Assembly (NCBI GenBank): GCA_003153555.1
Contig: PLZS01000185.1
Location: 119,458 to 183,457 of the forward strand
From: Candidatus Melainabacteria bacterium
GTDB taxonomy: Bacteria > Cyanobacteriota > Vampirovibrionia > Obscuribacterales > Obscuribacteraceae
Direction of reading: 5' to 3'
Length of the DNA stretch: 64,000 nt
Positions 17,205-25,277 of this stretch are shown here, piece by piece. Under the pieces are notes generated by a model. That model did no database searches. It worked only from the letters and a program-made list of their open reading frames with translations, and was not told where the DNA came from. The first letter of the stretch is position 1. Every line of letters starts with the position of its first letter. Both the position numbers and the translations under genes were made by a program.

Positions 17205-18461
17205 ATGAATTCTGGTACCCAAAAGCGCGAAGAACGGCCCTTGCATGCCTCGAAGTTTGGCCCGAGGATGGCCATAGCCGCAGTCTTTTTATTGGTGTTA
17301 TGGCTCTCTGGTGGGCTGGCTTTGATTGGCTCACTTGTCTCCACAAGAAGCCAGTTTGACGAATTTGTCTCTGCTGCATTTGTACTTTTCTATTGCCTCA
17401 TATCACCAATCACGATTGGCTTACTAATTAACATGCTGGGCATTCGTATGACGCTGTGTGGATTCGCCTCTGTTGGGACCAATCTGATTCTGGCGTCACA
17501 ATCTCCATATCGATTTACAACGACGCTGTTCAAAACTGTTCATCTAGCAATGCCGGATTGGGCATCATCCATATTTGTTGGTGGAGCTGCCACGGTGTTG
17601 CTTGCCATGGGTCGGTTCGATGAAGCAGACAGACTTTTAAGAGAAGCAATCAATCAAATAGAACGAGACACTGGTATCGGCAGCGATGCGTGGTTGAGAT
17701 ACCAGATGTATTTGGTGGACTGCTGTATAAAACGCGGACTTTTCGATGAGGCTGAAGAACGCCTTAAAAACTGCGCGGAGCATCCGGGCTTTGACGGCAC
17801 AATTCTGATGTCTGGATTACCCAACAATATCTTCTTGCGCCGGGCTGACCTTTGTTTCAATCGGGGCCAATACACTCTTGCTGTACAGCATTACACACGA
17901 ACGCTGCAGGCACTAAAGGTTGATGAAACTAGCAGCAAAGTCGAAAGAAAAATCATTGATCAGTTACGTGCCGAGATTATAATTGAGTTAGCAATTATGT
18001 ACTGCAAAGCACAAATGGTTGATAAAGCTGCTGCTATTTCCAGCGGAGTTTCTCATGAAAGAGCGTTTGAATGTGTCGGTGGCGTCTTGTTTTTAGCCAA
18101 GTTGAATTACGTTTTGGGTGTGGTGGCACTCAATGATGGTGAACTAAGAATGTCTGAAGACTATCTCGAAAAAGCCCTGAGCATGGGACGACGATATGCG
18201 GTGCTTTCGCGCGCAGAAGTGGCTGATGTCACTGCAGCTATGGCTATGTTAGCCGAGGCCAATCAAAATAATGCTGTGGCTGACAGCTTATTCTGCCAGG
18301 CACTGGAAGCAAAGAAAAGCTTCTTTGGTTCTGATCACCCACAAACTGCTTATGTCCTGGAGTCCTACGGCGCTTTTCTTAATAGAACTGGCACCCACAC
18401 AAAGGCAGACGAGGTTCTCTCCCAAGCTAGAAACATTCGGGCATCAGCGACAGGAAGCTAA
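17205..18461 (+). CDS. TPR protein with two N-terminal membrane spans
   Basis: A 418-residue protein. Two hydrophobic helices (about residues 24-47 and 56-84) anchor it, and a third hydrophobic patch follows near 110-125. Tetratricopeptide-type helix pairs run from ~125 to 418. Recognisable units include 'AATVLLAMGRFDEADRLLREA' (given only in part), 'FDEAEERLKNCAEHPG' and the last, kinesin-light-chain-like 'SFFGSDHPQTAYVLESYG'. The KLC-like final repeat is typical of the many TPR proteins of this lineage. It probably mediates protein-protein contacts; role unknown. Confidence 0.7.
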   Translation: MNSGTQKREERPLHASKFGPRMAIAAVFLLVLWLSGGLALIGSLVSTRSQFDEFVSAAFVLFYCLISPITIGLLINMLGIRMTLCGFASVGTNLILASQSPYRFTTTLFKTVHLAMPDWASSIFVGGAATVLLAMGRFDEADRLLREAINQIERDTGIGSDAWLRYQMYLVDCCIKRGLFDEAEERLKNCAEHPGFDGTILMSGLPNNIFLRRADLCFNRGQYTLAVQHYTRTLQALKVDETSSKVERKIIDQLRAEIIIELAIMYCKAQMVDKAAAISSGVSHERAFECVGGVLFLAKLNYVLGVVALNDGELRMSEDYLEKALSMGRRYAVLSRAEVADVTAAMAMLAEANQNNAVADSLFCQALEAKKSFFGSDHPQTAYVLESYGAFLNRTGTHTKADEVLSQARNIRASATGS

Positions 18462-18740
18462 CCGCATAAACTTTTTCACAACGCACGAGACCATTGTTGA
18501 TAGTTCTCTTTCTTCTTAGCACCCTTTGGAAAATCAATCTGCCACCATTAAATGCCTCGGCGCAATATCGGATTAACATCTGAACGAAAAACGCTCGATC
18601 CAAATTCGAACCTTTGAGAAGACCAAGCCTGATAGACTATGACGACTCTGGAATCCGCCGCCGTATGTTTCGGCTATGTGATCTCTTCCAGGTTAGACGC
18701 CTTAACAGGCTTAGTATTCTCGATGCCAAAGGAGCTAATA

Positions 18741-19763
18741 ATGTCGAATCATTTCACTGGCCTTGACCTTGGTCCACCTCTTGGGGACCAGAGACTAGAC
18801 TTGTGCGATCTTTATGCTTTTCAATCGCCAACCGATCCTGCTAGGACAGTGCTCATCCTCAACGCTAATCCCTCGGCGGATGCGCTTCATCCTGAGGCGA
18901 TCTATCGTCTGGCGATCGACAACAACGGAGATCTGTTGAACGACATCGCGTTCAGTTTTGTGTTTTCTGCGCCGCAGAACGGTAAACAGACTGTGAACGT
19001 CTTTGTCGCAAAGGGCGCGGAGGCGCAGTCTGTTGAAGCAGTTGGCACAAAGATTATCTCCGACGCTGAGGTATCTTTTGGCGCCACGCCCAACATCGTT
19101 AAGTCTGGTGGTTACACATTCTTCGCGGGCTCTCGTAGTGATGCGTTCTTTTTCGATTACGACGGAATCAAGAATCTCTTCGATACTTCAGGTGGACGAA
19201 ACTTTACCGCGCCTCACATGGAGGGCGGCAAGTCTCCATGGACCGGCAAGGACTCGAACACTGAAGCCAATGTATTTTCGATCGTAATGGAGTTGCCGAC
19301 TAGCGAGCTCGGCGCCAATCCGATGATCCGCATCTGGGGGCGATGCAGTGTGCGACGCGACGGCAAGCTGCTCCATGTCGATCGCGCTGGTCACCCTTCA
19401 GTCAGCAGCTTCTTCAACACAGACGAGACCAAAGAGGAATACAATGCCAGCGAGCCGGTTAACGATTACAAGCGCTGGCTCGAATTGTTTGTGCACTTGA
19501 TGGGACACACGGGCAATTACACAAGGGAAGAAGCGATCGCAGCAATCAACGAAGCTGGCATTCTGCCTGACATGCTAAGTTACGATCCCTCGAAACCCGC
19601 GACATATCCCAACGGACGCGTCTTCACCGACGACGTGATAAACGCGCGACTCTCATTCCTCTCCAACGGGGATATTCCACCCGATGGACTTTCACCGCAC
19701 ACCGATATTCTGAAGGAGTTCCCCTACATAGGCACCCCGCATCCGGTGAAAAGCTTGGTCTGA
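18741..19763 (+). CDS. DUF4331 family protein
   Basis: A 340-residue DUF4331 protein. The start is the ATG at 18741, with AAAGGAG six bases upstream. The in-frame ATG at 18639 adds an unrelated 34-residue extension. The N-terminus 'GPPLGDQRLDLCDLYAFQSP' and the 'TVLILNANP' strand are family hallmarks, as are 'YRLAIDNNGD' and 'FFFDYDGI'. Family members are beta-rich and often exported; no signal peptide is visible here. Molecular function is not established. Codon use is more GC-rich than the neighbours, which could indicate transfer. Confidence 0.8.
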   Translation: MSNHFTGLDLGPPLGDQRLDLCDLYAFQSPTDPARTVLILNANPSADALHPEAIYRLAIDNNGDLLNDIAFSFVFSAPQNGKQTVNVFVAKGAEAQSVEAVGTKIISDAEVSFGATPNIVKSGGYTFFAGSRSDAFFFDYDGIKNLFDTSGGRNFTAPHMEGGKSPWTGKDSNTEANVFSIVMELPTSELGANPMIRIWGRCSVRRDGKLLHVDRAGHPSVSSFFNTDETKEEYNASEPVNDYKRWLELFVHLMGHTGNYTREEAIAAINEAGILPDMLSYDPSKPATYPNGRVFTDDVINARLSFLSNGDIPPDGLSPHTDILKEFPYIGTPHPVKSLV

Positions 19764-19902
19764 TTCCCACAAGGAGACGGAATATTTTACGCTTTTACTT
19801 GTGACTGCGACGATCGCTTTGTAGCGGTTTCTTTTCAATCGACATGATTGTGGTTGATTCTCTGATCGATTACTTGTCTAGGAATATGGTGGTGTATGTG
19901 AC

Positions 19903-20352
19903 TTAGTCTGGTGCTTTCTGAAGCCGTAGAAGCTTCGATTCCAGGTTTACAACATGTTGGTGCAGTGCTTTCATTTCGACTAGCAGAATGCCTACATCCT
20001 TCGAAGATATTCGGTGGCTGGTATCGGCAGATACCGATGCGGTATATGGTGCATCCTCCTCTCGAACCCCGCTATGATTTTGTTCTGTTGGCGAAAAGTA
20101 AGGTTGTAGCTTGGCTGGTACACCCAGCTGCAGTCGTTCCCAAACCCATTCTCTACATAAAACGCCTGGCGGTACTTTTCGTAACTCAGCTGTATCTAGC
20201 AGCTTCTCCATAAATTGTGCATCAGCTCTAAACTGCACTATGCCGCGATCGATTACTCGCTGTCTTAGTTTTCGTCGTCCTTTTTCTAACGCTTTCTTTG
20301 TCCGTCCAGACACTTCGCCATCTTCAATTTGATCGTCATAATCACCTTTCAT
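19903..20352 (-). CDS. ribbon-helix-helix-like DNA-binding protein with C-terminal coiled coil
   Basis: A 149-residue protein. A basic region (~residues 17-32) precedes a strand 'VQFRADAQFMEKLLDTAE' and helix 'GVLCREWVWERLQ' (~39-75), the strand-helix-helix pattern of RHH regulators. The last ~35 residues form heptads ('LLVEMKALHQHVVNLESKLL'). The ATG at 20350-20352 overlaps the TAA of a 37-codon ORF (TAATG), so translation is likely coupled. A promoter with a palindrome over its -10 box lies upstream. I infer an autoregulatory repressor, possibly the antitoxin-type member of a small module. Confidence 0.6.
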   Translation of the reverse strand: MKGDYDDQIEDGEVSGRTKKALEKGRRKLRQRVIDRGIVQFRADAQFMEKLLDTAELRKVPPGVLCREWVWERLQLGVPAKLQPYFSPTEQNHSGVREEDAPYTASVSADTSHRISSKDVGILLVEMKALHQHVVNLESKLLRLQKAPD

Positions 20353-20465
20353 TATTCTCTTCTCTTTTCAAAATTCGCCTGCGATAGGGAGCTTGCCTGT
20401 CGCGTTATCCCCCATTTAAAGGCTTCCGGAGCAAAATATGGATCCTCTTCAGTAGTCAGGATCAT
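20352..20465 (-). CDS. 37-residue ORF coupled to the RHH gene
   Basis: ATG at 20463-20465, stop TAA at 20352-20354 overlapping the next ATG by one base. The peptide starts MILTTEEDPYFAPEAFKWG and ends NFEKRRE. The charged, mixed composition looks like protein rather than shadow. A perfect AGGAGG lies 15 bases upstream of this ATG but only 5 bases upstream of a GTG in another frame that encodes just eight codons. The 5' end may therefore be frameshifted. Function unknown. Confidence 0.4.
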   Translation of the reverse strand: MILTTEEDPYFAPEAFKWGITRQASSLSQANFEKRRE

Positions 20466-20486
20466 CAGGTGTCACAAAACCCTCCT

Positions 20487-20522
20487 GTAGTACACTGTAC
20501 TACTAGGCGCGTTTTGTGTAAA
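20487..20522 (-). promoter_or_regulatory. promoter with palindromic operator for the RHH operon
   Basis: On the minus strand TTTACA (20517-20522) and TACAGT (20494-20499) are separated by 17 bases, a reasonable sigma-70 pair. The palindrome GTAGTAC-AGT-GTACTAC (20487-20503) covers the -10 box. A repressor bound there would block transcription, and the RHH protein downstream is the obvious candidate. Confidence 0.55.
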
Positions 20523-20557
20523 GCCCCGCAATTTCGACCAGTATGTCCACCCTTGGG

Positions 20558-21469
20558 TCATGTGGTCAAATCACTTATTTGATATTTGGGAACGAGCTTT
20601 TCGATCCGCTCTAGTTCGTAATTAGAAATTTGCGAAGGCACCAGGGTTTTTCCGAAGGCAGTTTCGAAACCATGTTTCATTGCCACTTCAAGCTCCGGCA
20701 TCGAAACACTTCTTGCGAGGACTTCGAACAAGTTTGCGTGTCTATAGCCGTTGACTTGTTGTGCATTGCCGAATACTTCCGCCATTTTGTTTTGGTCTTG
20801 GTTCAGAAGAATGGAACCATGTTGCAACACTGCATTCTTGCGACGCAATTGAGCGCTACCGATCATCTTTTTGCCGCCGTACTGGAGATCCGCATTGGTA
20901 GTGGCTCTGAAGCAGTCATAATTGGCGCGGTAGTCAGAGTTGGAGGTGCCGAGTTCTAGAGTGATACCGAATTCTTTTACCGCTTCTATCAATCCCTGAC
21001 AAATTTGTTTATAAGCAATTGCCACGCTTGTGCTAAGAAACCCTTGCTGCGGCTGCAGACCTTCTTGCACTGTATTCGGTGACGATACCGAGGAAGGTGA
21101 CGACCGATCAGTTGATGACGGCAAAATCGAAACAGAATTTTGATTTGATTGATGTTCGCTGGCTGCTCTGTCCTTATCCTTGTCACCAATACTGGTGCCG
21201 ACAAAAGAGTATGTCAAATCGCCAAGGTGTAGAACAGCCCGTCCGCCTGTTGGTCTGCGAACGACATCCAAACCATGATCTTTAATTGATTGGATTTCCT
21301 GAGAAGTAATCTTTTGAGAATAGCCAATCGAAATCGCCGCTGGTTTCCATCCATACAAACGCAAAGTTGGTGGCACCTCACCAGCGAGATGCGCTTCCAA
21401 GATCGCTTCATCCGCCGCCATGTTGAACGCAGGTTCGAACTCGCCATAGGTGATGAGGCGCCAGTCCAT
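20558..21469 (-). CDS. lipoate-protein ligase / octanoyltransferase family (LplA/LipM-like)
   Basis: A 303-residue BPL/LplA-fold protein attaching lipoate or octanoate to E2/GcvH domains. It shows 'FNMAADEAILE', the lipoate-loop motif 'RRPTGGRAVLH' (~residues 75-85), and 'GGKKMIGSAQLRRKNAVLQHGS' (~200-220, shortened), whose Lys is the family lysine. A Cys-Phe pair just before it ('YDCFRA') matches the acyl-carrying Cys of LipM octanoyltransferases, so LipM is as likely as LplA. A ~45-residue Ser/Asp/Gln-rich insert splits the fold at ~100-145. It starts 5 bases after the nucleoside phosphorylase gene, so the two are co-transcribed. Confidence 0.8.
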   Translation of the reverse strand: MDWRLITYGEFEPAFNMAADEAILEAHLAGEVPPTLRLYGWKPAAISIGYSQKITSQEIQSIKDHGLDVVRRPTGGRAVLHLGDLTYSFVGTSIGDKDKDRAASEHQSNQNSVSILPSSTDRSSPSSVSSPNTVQEGLQPQQGFLSTSVAIAYKQICQGLIEAVKEFGITLELGTSNSDYRANYDCFRATTNADLQYGGKKMIGSAQLRRKNAVLQHGSILLNQDQNKMAEVFGNAQQVNGYRHANLFEVLARSVSMPELEVAMKHGFETAFGKTLVPSQISNYELERIEKLVPKYQISDLTT

Positions 21470-21474
21470 GGAAC

Positions 21475-22785
21475 TTAAGAGACGCTTGCTTTGATTATCG
21501 GTGGAGCTGTAACGGCAGTATCACTATAAGTAAATGCTTCTTCGAGTTTAGCGCGAGCAGCTTCGTATTCTTGTTTGGTATCTGCGTAGATGTCGGCGAT
21601 AGGTTGTCCGCCTTCAACTTTTGCACCAACTTTGTCTCGAAGCACCACACCGACTGCTAAATTGATCGGCTCTCCTTTTTTAGTGCGTCCCGCACCCATC
21701 AACTTGCAAGCCTCTGCGACTTTCCGTCCGTCGAGATGCTTGACCCATTTGGTGCCCGTTCCTGGAACTAGAAAATCGTATCTTTGTTTTGCCGTCGGCA
21801 TCAAAGAATAATCTTCGATCACGCTAGCGTTGCCACCTTGCGCTTTTATAAGAGTGCGGAAACTCTCAAGCGCTTTGCCGCTTTCCATCAAGTCTCTAAG
21901 TACTTTGTGTGCGGATGCAGCATCCTTACACTTACCTGCGGTGATTAGAGCAAGGGAACCCAACTCCATACATAGTTCTTGCAAATCAGATGGTCCGCCA
22001 CCTTTCAAAGTTTCAATCGCCTCGATCACTTCGAGAGTATGACCAACAGCCAATCCTAAAGGTTGCTCCATATCAGTAACGACAGCAGTGACTGGACGTT
22101 TCAAACGATGACCAACTTCGACCATTGTCCGAGCCAATTCTGTGGCTTTTTCTTCTGTTTCCATAAAGGCACCACGTCCGCACTTAACATCGAGAATGAT
22201 CAAGTTAGCGCCAGCAGCGATTTTTTTGGACATCACCGATGCGGCAATCAATGGAATGGATTCAACCGTACCTGTGACATCGCGCATCGCATAAATTTTG
22301 CCGTCGGCAGGTGCAAGTTCTTGAGTTTGGCCGCCGATCGCCATTCCTATCTTTTTGACCTGGCTAATAAAATGGTCAATGGAAAGATCGCTTTTAAAAC
22401 CAGGAATGGCATCGAGCTTGTCAATTGTTCCGCCAGTATGACCGAGACCGCGACCCGAGAGCTTTGCCATCGGGATGCCTGCGGCTGCGAGCAAAGGCAC
22501 GAACACTAAGGTCGTTTTGTCTCCAACTCCGCCGGTACTGTGCTTATCGGCGACGAGTGGTCCGATGGATGACAGATCTAAAACAGAACCAGATTTGCTC
22601 ATTGCGTCGGTCAACCATGCCGTTTCGTCCGCGTTCATGCCGCGCCAGCAAACAGCCATTAGCCATGCTGAGAGTTGATAATCGGGAATTGATGCGTCAG
22701 TGACGCCCTTGATCAAGAAATCGATCTCGGATTTTGAGTGTTCTCGTCCAGAGCGCTTGGCCAGGATGAGATCTACCATTCTCAC
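21475..22785 (-). CDS. pdp: pyrimidine-nucleoside (thymidine) phosphorylase
   Basis: Phosphorolysis of thymidine, uridine or deoxyuridine to base plus sugar-1-phosphate. Family motifs: 'DKHSTGGVGDKTTL' (phosphate-binding loop, ~residues 82-95), 'SGRGLGHTGGTIDKL' (~115-130), 'YAMRDVTGTVESIPLIAASVMSKK' (shortened) and 'DVKCGRGAFM'. I set the start at the GTG at 22785: the protein then begins Met-Arg-Met-Val-Asp as in Gram-positive Pdp, with GGAG 9 bases upstream. The ORF extends 38 codons further but that part is unrelated. About 436 residues, normal length. DeoA versus Pdp specificity is not resolved. Confidence 0.9.
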   Translation of the reverse strand: MRMVDLILAKRSGREHSKSEIDFLIKGVTDASIPDYQLSAWLMAVCWRGMNADETAWLTDAMSKSGSVLDLSSIGPLVADKHSTGGVGDKTTLVFVPLLAAAGIPMAKLSGRGLGHTGGTIDKLDAIPGFKSDLSIDHFISQVKKIGMAIGGQTQELAPADGKIYAMRDVTGTVESIPLIAASVMSKKIAAGANLIILDVKCGRGAFMETEEKATELARTMVEVGHRLKRPVTAVVTDMEQPLGLAVGHTLEVIEAIETLKGGGPSDLQELCMELGSLALITAGKCKDAASAHKVLRDLMESGKALESFRTLIKAQGGNASVIEDYSLMPTAKQRYDFLVPGTGTKWVKHLDGRKVAEACKLMGAGRTKKGEPINLAVGVVLRDKVGAKVEGGQPIADIYADTKQEYEAARAKLEEAFTYSDTAVTAPPIIKASVS

Positions 22786-23054
22786 TAATTTTGTCTCCAA
22801 TTCTTGGTTTTGGCTGCTTCTGTCGTAGCCCCCACCCAGGCTAGCCTCTTGACGACTTCGCCAAGATCTGGATAATGGGGAATAGGGAGCGAGACCCACG
22901 AAGCATACTATGAAGTCTTATCGGTCTCCTCCCCTTTTTATTGGGAATATTCTGTGAAGAATTGGCGTCCTTAACGCCATGACCTAAAACACTTTGCTTG
23001 CAGGTGTTATCCTTTCTTTGCTCGGGCATACCAGGACCCGGACGAAGGAATCAG

Positions 23055-23909
23055 ATGCAGACCCTTCCAAACGTCAAAGAAGAAAAAGGCACCAGAGCGG
23101 CGGCTCGGCTTGGTCAGATTAACTTCATCAATTCGTTGCCTGTAATCGTGCCGATGATGCGGCACTGCGACAACCTCAGGGCACAGATTGTTTTAGCGAC
23201 GCCATCCGAACTTAACCGTCAATATGCTGAGAACAAGCTTGATCTCGGCGCCATGAGTTCATTTTTCTACCTGCAAAGCAACGATATGCAGCTTGTTCAC
23301 GGGCTTTCCATATCGAGTGTGGGACCTGTTGGTAGTGTTTTGTTCTTCAGTAAAAAGGATCCGCGCGAGCTGACTAATTGCAGAGTAGCTGTGCCAATGT
23401 CATCGGCTACTTCAATCAATTTACTGAGAGTGCTGTTGCTGGAACAATTTGGAGTTCAACCGATTTTGGTGAACGCTGAGTCGCCTGACTTGGACAGGGA
23501 AGATCTGGATGGTGCGCTCGTAATCGGAGATCGCGCCTTGCTCGTCGATCCAGCTTGGTCCGCCAAATTCGTCAGGCTCGATATGGGTGCATGGTGGTTT
23601 GAAAATTATCACTTGCCGATGACATTTGGTGTGTGGGCCGCGAAAACAAAATGGGCCGAATCAAATCCTGAAATGTTCGTTGATTTGAGTGCCGCACTTG
23701 TGTTGGCTGCTAAAGAGGGACTTTCCACTGATTTGGATAAAGTGATCGATCAGTCGATGGAACGTCTTCCGTTATCTCGCATTCGGTTGCAGAAATATTT
23801 CAAAGAGGAACTCAATTTCGAATTTGGTGCCTCCCACCAAAAGGGGCTTGAGCTGTATCGCGACCTGTGTCACAAATACAAACTTTTTCATTCAAGTCAC
23901 TCTCAATGA
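23055..23909 (+). CDS. mqnA: chorismate dehydratase / MqnA-MqnD family, futalosine menaquinone pathway
   Basis: A 284-residue periplasmic-binding-protein-like enzyme. MqnA removes water from chorismate to give 3-enolpyruvyl-benzoate, the entry to the futalosine route of menaquinone. Visible family features: 'LGQINFINSLPV' at the N-terminus, 'LDLGAMSSFFYL', 'VAVPMSSATSINLLRVLL' and 'ALVIGDRALL'. The ATG at 23055 has AAGGA at good distance. The ATG at 22998 gives an unrelated extension. Its TGA overlaps an ATG (ATGA at 23906-23909) that opens the next frame. MqnA versus MqnD cannot be separated with full confidence, but the start motif favours MqnA. Confidence 0.85.
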   Translation: MQTLPNVKEEKGTRAAARLGQINFINSLPVIVPMMRHCDNLRAQIVLATPSELNRQYAENKLDLGAMSSFFYLQSNDMQLVHGLSISSVGPVGSVLFFSKKDPRELTNCRVAVPMSSATSINLLRVLLLEQFGVQPILVNAESPDLDREDLDGALVIGDRALLVDPAWSAKFVRLDMGAWWFENYHLPMTFGVWAAKTKWAESNPEMFVDLSAALVLAAKEGLSTDLDKVIDQSMERLPLSRIRLQKYFKEELNFEFGASHQKGLELYRDLCHKYKLFHSSHSQ

Positions 23910-23932
23910 ACTTATCCTTGGATCGTCTATCT

Positions 23933-24072
23933 GAGAAGCGCCCATCCGAGGAGGGCCTCTGCAGCAAGCTGCTCGGCTCCTGCACACTAGTGGGGTCTGT
24001 CCTAGGAGGGACTATGCAGCAAGCTGCTCGGCTCCTGCAGCAAGCTGCCCGACTCCGCAAGCCGCTCGGCTT
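23933..24072 (+). repeat. array of a dispersed repeat carrying SD-ATG and 'MQQAARLL'
   Basis: Two near-copies of the same ~45-base unit (23933-23982 and 23998-24037), plus a decayed third (24038-24072). The unit contains (G)AGGAGGGNCTATGCAGC followed by AAGCTGCTCGGCTCCTG. Another copy stands at 46017-46069. The second unit places AGGAGG four bases before ATG at 24014. The first has CTG instead of ATG. It sits inside the 5' coding region of the lipoprotein gene. Confidence 0.75.
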
Positions 24073-24652
24073 ACATCTGCATAAATTGGCACTTCTTTGC
24101 TTTTGCATTCTTGCAATTGCTGGGTGTTCCGAACAATCCGCAACGCCGCCAGTGCTGCCGAAAGTTCCAGATGACGAGTTGAGAAAGTCGATCACTGATC
24201 AAGCGCATCAAGTCGATCAAACGGTTATTGACGGTTGGTTTTTTGGCCAGGAACCAAGACTTTTTAAAAGCGCGTATAGGAAAACAACGCCCGAACAGAA
24301 AGCTGCGTTTGCGATGGACTACGCAAAAATGATTACGAATTCTGGTCAACAAATGGAAGTTAAATGGGATAGCTACGTTCCATATTCGAAGCGTCGTGAC
24401 TTCGCAAGCCAGTGGTGGAGCGACCCCGCTCATGACACGGAATTTGTGAAACAGGATCCTAAGTATAAAGTGATGTGGATCCACGAGGCGCTTCTTGATG
24501 GAAGTGAATTGTGGTGGCGTTCATATGAACGATTAGGCGGTGCGAGTGTGCCGCCGCCAGCTGTTCTTGCTCATGATGCTGAACAGAGTCTTGTCTCTAA
24601 ATATTCTGAAAGCGATAATAATCCCGGCAGTTTTAGTACACAGCCGCGCTAA
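24014..24652 (+). CDS. lipoprotein with repeat-derived N-terminus
   Basis: A ~213-residue putative lipoprotein. A hydrophobic segment ending 'ILAIAGC' is a good lipobox (Cys at about residue 36 of this start). The mature part is hydrophilic, with 'DGWFFGQEPRLF', a Trp/Tyr-rich 'SQWWSDP' and 'ELWWRSYERLGG', and belongs to no family I recognise. Two starts compete: ATG 24014, with a strong AGGAGG supplied by the repeat; and ATG 23906, overlapping the mqnA stop as ATGA, which reads in frame through the repeat. I infer the older start was the coupled one and the repeat array later inserted in frame ahead of the signal peptide. Confidence 0.6.
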   Translation: MQQAARLLQQAARLRKPLGLHLHKLALLCFCILAIAGCSEQSATPPVLPKVPDDELRKSITDQAHQVDQTVIDGWFFGQEPRLFKSAYRKTTPEQKAAFAMDYAKMITNSGQQMEVKWDSYVPYSKRRDFASQWWSDPAHDTEFVKQDPKYKVMWIHEALLDGSELWWRSYERLGGASVPPPAVLAHDAEQSLVSKYSESDNNPGSFSTQPR

Positions 24653-24842
24653 AGCAGCACACCAAATTTTGTTTGGTTGCACCACATCACAGGTCGAGCA
24701 GTGGACCTCTCGTTTAGTCCCGATCGGCTGAGGGCATATTTGGCCCGGAGTCTGTTTCGGGGCTGGTTAAAAACCCTCGCTCCATTTCTATTGGGATATG
24801 CGGCTAGCATAGCCGTGCTCCAAAATTGAGGGCTCGATTTCT

Positions 24843-25097
24843 ATGCAAAGCAGCAAACGTCCTGAAAGTACGCCTCCATCAAGAGCCGCGGACAATCAGG
24901 ATTGGATTGCTAAGGTAAAGAGAATTACTCTGATTTTGACTGTCGTTACAGCTTTGATCGTGGCTGGCGTCAAGCTCTTTGAAGCTGTATCCACTGCCGC
25001 TACAATTTCACCGCATATCCAGCAGTTACAAGGCGACCTGGATAAAACCTATGACCGGACGCACCGCGAACTGGAAAAATACAACAACAGACCATAA
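24843..25097 (+). CDS. small single-span membrane protein
   Basis: An 84-residue protein: hydrophilic N-terminus of ~28 residues, one membrane helix ('ITLILTVVTALIVAGVKLF', ~residues 29-47), then a helical, charged C-terminus ('LQGDLDKTYDRTHRELEKY') likely to form a coiled coil. It lies upstream of the membrane Ser/Thr kinase on the same strand, separated by ~180 bases. No family recognised. Confidence 0.5.
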   Translation: MQSSKRPESTPPSRAADNQDWIAKVKRITLILTVVTALIVAGVKLFEAVSTAATISPHIQQLQGDLDKTYDRTHRELEKYNNRP

Positions 25098-25277
25098 GCA
25101 CTGGTGTTACTTCGTCCGAACTTAAGCAGCGTTTCGATTGTTGAATATCGCCCAAGAAGTCCACTAATCTTTCGGGCTTGATTATTAGACTGAAGAGATG
25201 TCAATGTTTGCTGTTTGGCAAACGTTAAACGTTGTTATACTTAGGAGTGTTAATTTTGGAAGCGGTTTTAAACTTAA

